From: Plantibacter sp050587525
Lineage (GTDB): Bacteria; Actinomycetota; Actinomycetes; Actinomycetales; Microbacteriaceae
Assembly: GCF_050587525.1 (NCBI RefSeq)
Contig: NZ_JBOBFT010000006.1
Span: forward strand, 207,479-271,478
Length of the DNA: 64,000 nucleotides
Reading direction: 5' to 3'
The translations under genes and the position numbers were made by a program. The notes below the pieces were generated by a model. It was not told the origin of the DNA. It ran no database searches and worked only from the letters and a program-made list of their open reading frames with translations. Positions 61,691 through 64,000 of the stretch are shown here, piece after piece; the stretch's first letter is position 1, and the number at the start of each line of letters is the position of its first letter.

Positions 61691-62377
61691 ATGGTTCTCA
61701 AGTATCAGTTCCCGTTCCCGATCGAGTGGTATGACACCGACGATAAGTTCGGGAACACGAGCCCGCCCTGGCGCACTCCGTCTTCCCCGCATCGAGGATC
61801 CGACTTCAATGGCGGCAGTTCTGGTCAGAGCAAAACGCCCATCCCGGCCATCGCGGCAGGTCGTGTCGTCTTCAGTGGCTGGTACCCGGGACTCGGCTAC
61901 ATGGTCACGCTTTCCCATGCCGACGGCGCATTCTCGGGCTATTGCCACCAGTGGACGGCCTCACCTCTCACCGTCGGCGAGAACGTCCCCCGCGGCGGCA
62001 TCGTCGGCGGCATCGGCGGCACAGCGGATGGCACGTTCGAATACGCACCGCACCTGCATTTGACGATGGGGTGGGATATCGCTGGCACCCAGGGCGGAGC
62101 GAGCCGCTTCGATCCCATCCCATTCATCCAAGCTCGCCTCAACGGCGACGACCCAGGCACCACCAACCCACTACAGGAAGAAGACGACATGTACATCCTC
62201 GTTCGCGGACAGGGCACCCCCATGGTGTATCTCAGCAACATGATCATCCGCCGACCGATCGCCACCGAGCCCGAGCTCGCAGGCGTGCAGTGGTGGCTGG
62301 GGCAGCGCGGCATCAGTGACACGAGTGTCAAGGTCGTTGACGATGTCGCCGCGTTTGGAGTAGTCGTCAAGCCGTAG
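61691..62377 (+). CDS. M23-family peptidase, array copy 3
   Basis: A 228-residue member with the same leader (AGAAAGGAGGGGCA) and MVLKYQ start but a more diverged domain: HRGSD (His34, Asp38), YCHQ and PHLHL. The linker LNGDDPGTTNP is nearly identical to copy 2. The C-terminal module starts at in-frame ATG 62189 (codon 167), after AGGAAG, and reads MYILVRG..., unrelated to the other two modules. No signal peptide is present. Confidence 0.87.
   Translation: MVLKYQFPFPIEWYDTDDKFGNTSPPWRTPSSPHRGSDFNGGSSGQSKTPIPAIAAGRVVFSGWYPGLGYMVTLSHADGAFSGYCHQWTASPLTVGENVPRGGIVGGIGGTADGTFEYAPHLHLTMGWDIAGTQGGASRFDPIPFIQARLNGDDPGTTNPLQEEDDMYILVRGQGTPMVYLSNMIIRRPIATEPELAGVQWWLGQRGISDTSVKVVDDVAAFGVVVKP
62175..62191 (+). 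promoter_or_regulatory. Internal ribosome-binding site and start in M23 copy 3
   Basis: AGGAAG, 8 bases, then ATG in frame (codon 167), giving a possible 62-residue module. It occupies the same place in the protein as the internal starts of copies 1 and 2. Confidence 0.5.
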
Positions 62378-62401
62378 GTTGCGTCCAACTCAGATTATGC
62401 A

Positions 62402-62436
62402 GAAATCGCCCCTTCGCCCACACGGAGGGGCGGTTC
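62402..62436 (+). terminator. Terminator of the M23 array
   Basis: CGCCCCT (62407-62413) pairs with AGGGGCG (62426-62432), extended by AGAA/TTCT across one mismatch. A second palindrome TCTGCGCGCGCAGA (62435-62448) follows at once. Confidence 0.65.
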
Positions 62437-62497
62437 TGCGCGCGCAGATACGGGCCTAGTCGCGCGGTAGCACTGAAGCACCCCAGAAACGCAAAAA

Positions 62498-62513
62498 CCC
62501 CGGCGAACCGGGG
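62498..62513 (-). terminator. Rho-independent terminator of the tRNA pair
   Basis: On the minus strand CCCCGG-TTCG-CCGGGG is followed by TTTTTGC, a stem with a tetraloop and U-run directly downstream of tRNA-Met. Confidence 0.85.
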
Positions 62514-62520
62514 GAAAATG

Positions 62521-62594
62521 TAGCAGGAGCGGGATTCGAACCCGCGACCTCACGATTATGAGTCGTGCGCTCTCACCAACTGAGCTACCCTGCC
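62521..62594 (-). tRNA. tRNA-Met (CAU)
   Basis: A 74-nt cloverleaf on the minus strand: acceptor GGCAGGG/TCCTGCT, anticodon stem ACGAC.. with loop CTCATAA (anticodon CAT), T arm GCGGGTTCGAATCCCGC, discriminator A, no encoded CCA. An elongator Met is most likely; the lysidine-dependent tRNA-Ile with CAU anticodon cannot be fully excluded by eye. Confidence 0.88.
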
Positions 62595-62638
62595 GCGTAC
62601 TCCCCGTGAGCGGGCGAGCGCATCGACGGAGAGTAACG

Positions 62639-62710
<72 letters not shown>

Positions 62711-62807
62711 GCTGCCGTCGCACTGTCGCGCGAATGGCACCAGTAGAGAATAGCATCCCCGAGAGGCGCCCGCGCACACGCTCGTCACCGAAGGTGTACG
62801 ACGCCAA

Positions 62808-63887
62808 TCAGCGGCCCGCGTACTCGTTCGCCGCGTCCGCCACCTTGTGCAGGTAGCTGTCCGCACCGTTGTACGACCGGATGGCGTTCACCCAGTTCCC
62901 CTCGTCCTGCAACTGCCCACCGGCATCGCACAGGTATCCGGCCGTGCTGAGCGCTGCATCGTCGAGGTTCTGCGGATCCGCGATGCCGTCCCCGTTGCCG
63001 TCGACGCCCCAGATCTTCCACGACGACGGGATGAACTGCATCGGCCCGACCGCACGATCCCAGCGGGCGTCGCCGTCGAGTTTGCCGCCGTCTGTGTCGG
63101 CGATGGCGTCGAACGCCTGGCCGGTGAGGGCGGGGCCGATGATCGGCGGGACCGTCACGCCTGCGTCGTTGATCGCACCGCCGTCGATGGTCCCGTGCAC
63201 CGATTCGACCCGCCCGATCGCCGCGATCGTGTTCCAGCCGATGCCGCACTCGGGACGCGACTCGGCGATCGCGAGCGACGCTCCAGCATAGGAACGCAGG
63301 GCGCGGAGGGGGATGCCGGTACGGGCGGCGGTCTGCTGCGCCCACGTCGAGTCCACACGATCCGCGATGCCCGCGGGCGGCCCACCCGGACGGGGCACGG
63401 CTGCGAGACCCGGCCCGTCCGGCGCTGCATGCGGGGCGAGTTGCACGGTCGCTTCAGCCGGATGCGTGCGTTCCAGGAACGCCGGTACAGCGAGCAGCAC
63501 ACCCACGACCACCGCGATCGCGACGACGCACACGATGCCGCCGATGATGAGCCAACGCTTGCCGTGCAGGGCGCCTCGCGCGGGACCGCGGGAGGACTTG
63601 GGGCGTGAGCGGGCGGTGCGGGGCCAGCGGCGCACGCGGGGCGAACGGCGTGGGCGGGATGCACGATGCGGCTTGGGAGCGGCCGATGCGGGGCGTCGCT
63701 TCGCGGAGACCGTCCGGCCCTTCGCTGCCGCGGCGGCGCTGCGCTTCGTCGTGTCCGCTGCACGTTTGGCGGCGACGGGACGCTTCCGGGACGGAGAAGC
63801 CGAAGCGGAAGCGGAACCCGATCGCGACCCGGATGCCGCGGTGGACTTCCGGCGTCCAGGGGTGCCTGCCGCCGTCCGATTCGCCAC
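62808..63887 (-). CDS. Membrane-anchored lytic transglycosylase
   Basis: A 359-residue protein from GTG 63887. The first ~110 residues are Arg/Lys/Ser/Ala/Pro-rich and cytoplasmic, followed by one transmembrane helix (LIIGGIVCVVAIAVVVGVLL). The extracytoplasmic SLT-like domain contains IGWNTIAAIGRVESVHG, with the catalytic Glu, then VGPMQFIPSSWKIWG and YLCDAGGQLQ, and AIRSYNGADSYLHKV. This wording is that of actinobacterial murein transglycosylases of the MltB/RlpA-associated group, which cleave glycan strands. It faces the tRNA pair on the same strand. Confidence 0.92.
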   Translation of the reverse strand: MANRTAAGTPGRRKSTAASGSRSGSASASASPSRKRPVAAKRAADTTKRSAAAAAKGRTVSAKRRPASAAPKPHRASRPRRSPRVRRWPRTARSRPKSSRGPARGALHGKRWLIIGGIVCVVAIAVVVGVLLAVPAFLERTHPAEATVQLAPHAAPDGPGLAAVPRPGGPPAGIADRVDSTWAQQTAARTGIPLRALRSYAGASLAIAESRPECGIGWNTIAAIGRVESVHGTIDGGAINDAGVTVPPIIGPALTGQAFDAIADTDGGKLDGDARWDRAVGPMQFIPSSWKIWGVDGNGDGIADPQNLDDAALSTAGYLCDAGGQLQDEGNWVNAIRSYNGADSYLHKVADAANEYAGR

Positions 63888-64000
63888 GACCCAACCGTAC
63901 CCGCGGCATCGGACGTCGCCCTCGTCGTCACGCGCTCCGCGGCCAGGGCGCGGTGCCGAGCGCGGGTCTGTGCCGCGAGCGCGAGGCGGGTCCGGGGCGC
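63888..64000. other. Window end, no gene recognised
   Basis: The last 113 bases contain the upstream region of the transglycosylase gene. I see no start codon with a supporting ribosome-binding site on either strand. Confidence 0.5.

Overview
This 64 kb window is high-GC actinobacterial chromosome, most probably from a member of the Microbacteriaceae (Plantibacter/Curtobacterium-like; the genus cannot be fixed from the sequence). The evidence is the tRNA-Trp-secE-nusG-rplK-rplA block with a long acidic NusG N-terminus, a RamB-type regulator beside aceA/aceB, a MaoC-MaoC-murB operon, DtxR/IdeR-like and Zur-like boxes, LAxTG sortase signals, frequent GTG starts and 4-bp start/stop overlaps.

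Layout. 0-13.7 kb: a truncated SdhA/FrdA-type flavoprotein, a stand-alone siderophore-interacting domain protein, a RecF/OLD-like ATPase, trpF, a two-component system, a PNPOx-family oxidase, an FtsX-type ABC exporter, an MFS exporter with its MarR regulator, an NAD-dependent epimerase and a small thioredoxin-like protein. 13.9-22.7 kb: a sugar module with two TIM-barrel isomerase-like proteins and two Gfo/Idh/MocA oxidoreductases joined by 4-bp overlaps, an ABC sugar importer and a divergent ROK regulator. 22.8-31 kb: a YqaJ-like nuclease, two membrane proteins, a quinone-oxidoreductase-like protein, and a secreted 1240-residue protein ending in an astacin-like metzincin domain, preceded by a small surface-anchored protein. 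31-35.3 kb: the ribosomal/secretion block and a second siderophore-interacting protein. 35.7-42.1 kb: ramB, aceA, aceB and an aspartate aminotransferase. 42.2-50 kb: two secreted purple-acid-phosphatase-like proteins, one with beta-propeller repeats and one with an LARTG anchor and a probable frameshift in its signal peptide. 50-60 kb: a GntR regulator, the had-like/murB operon, DUF937, hydrolase, TauE and histidine phosphatase genes, a zinc-responsive pair (zinc-free L36 and a degenerate COG0523 protein sharing a Zur-like box) and ptsI. 60-64 kb: three tandem M23 peptidase genes, tRNA-Met and tRNA-Thr, and a membrane-anchored lytic transglycosylase.

Two repeat systems pervade the intergenic DNA. 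One is a REP-like family carrying TCGACAGGCTCAGGGACC, in eight clusters. The other is a set of at least nine long inverted repeats with 12-32 bp arms and unrelated loops, several of which share arm 'words' (CGAGGKGTC or ATCGAAGGAGTT). They lie in divergent, convergent and tandem gaps alike, so they are not simply terminators, and I do not know of a description of them.

The most unusual coding feature is the M23 array. Three signal-less paralogues keep the same ribosome-binding site and first residues, and each has a second good ribosome-binding site with an in-frame start exactly where the peptidase domain meets a variable C-terminal module, suggesting two products per gene.
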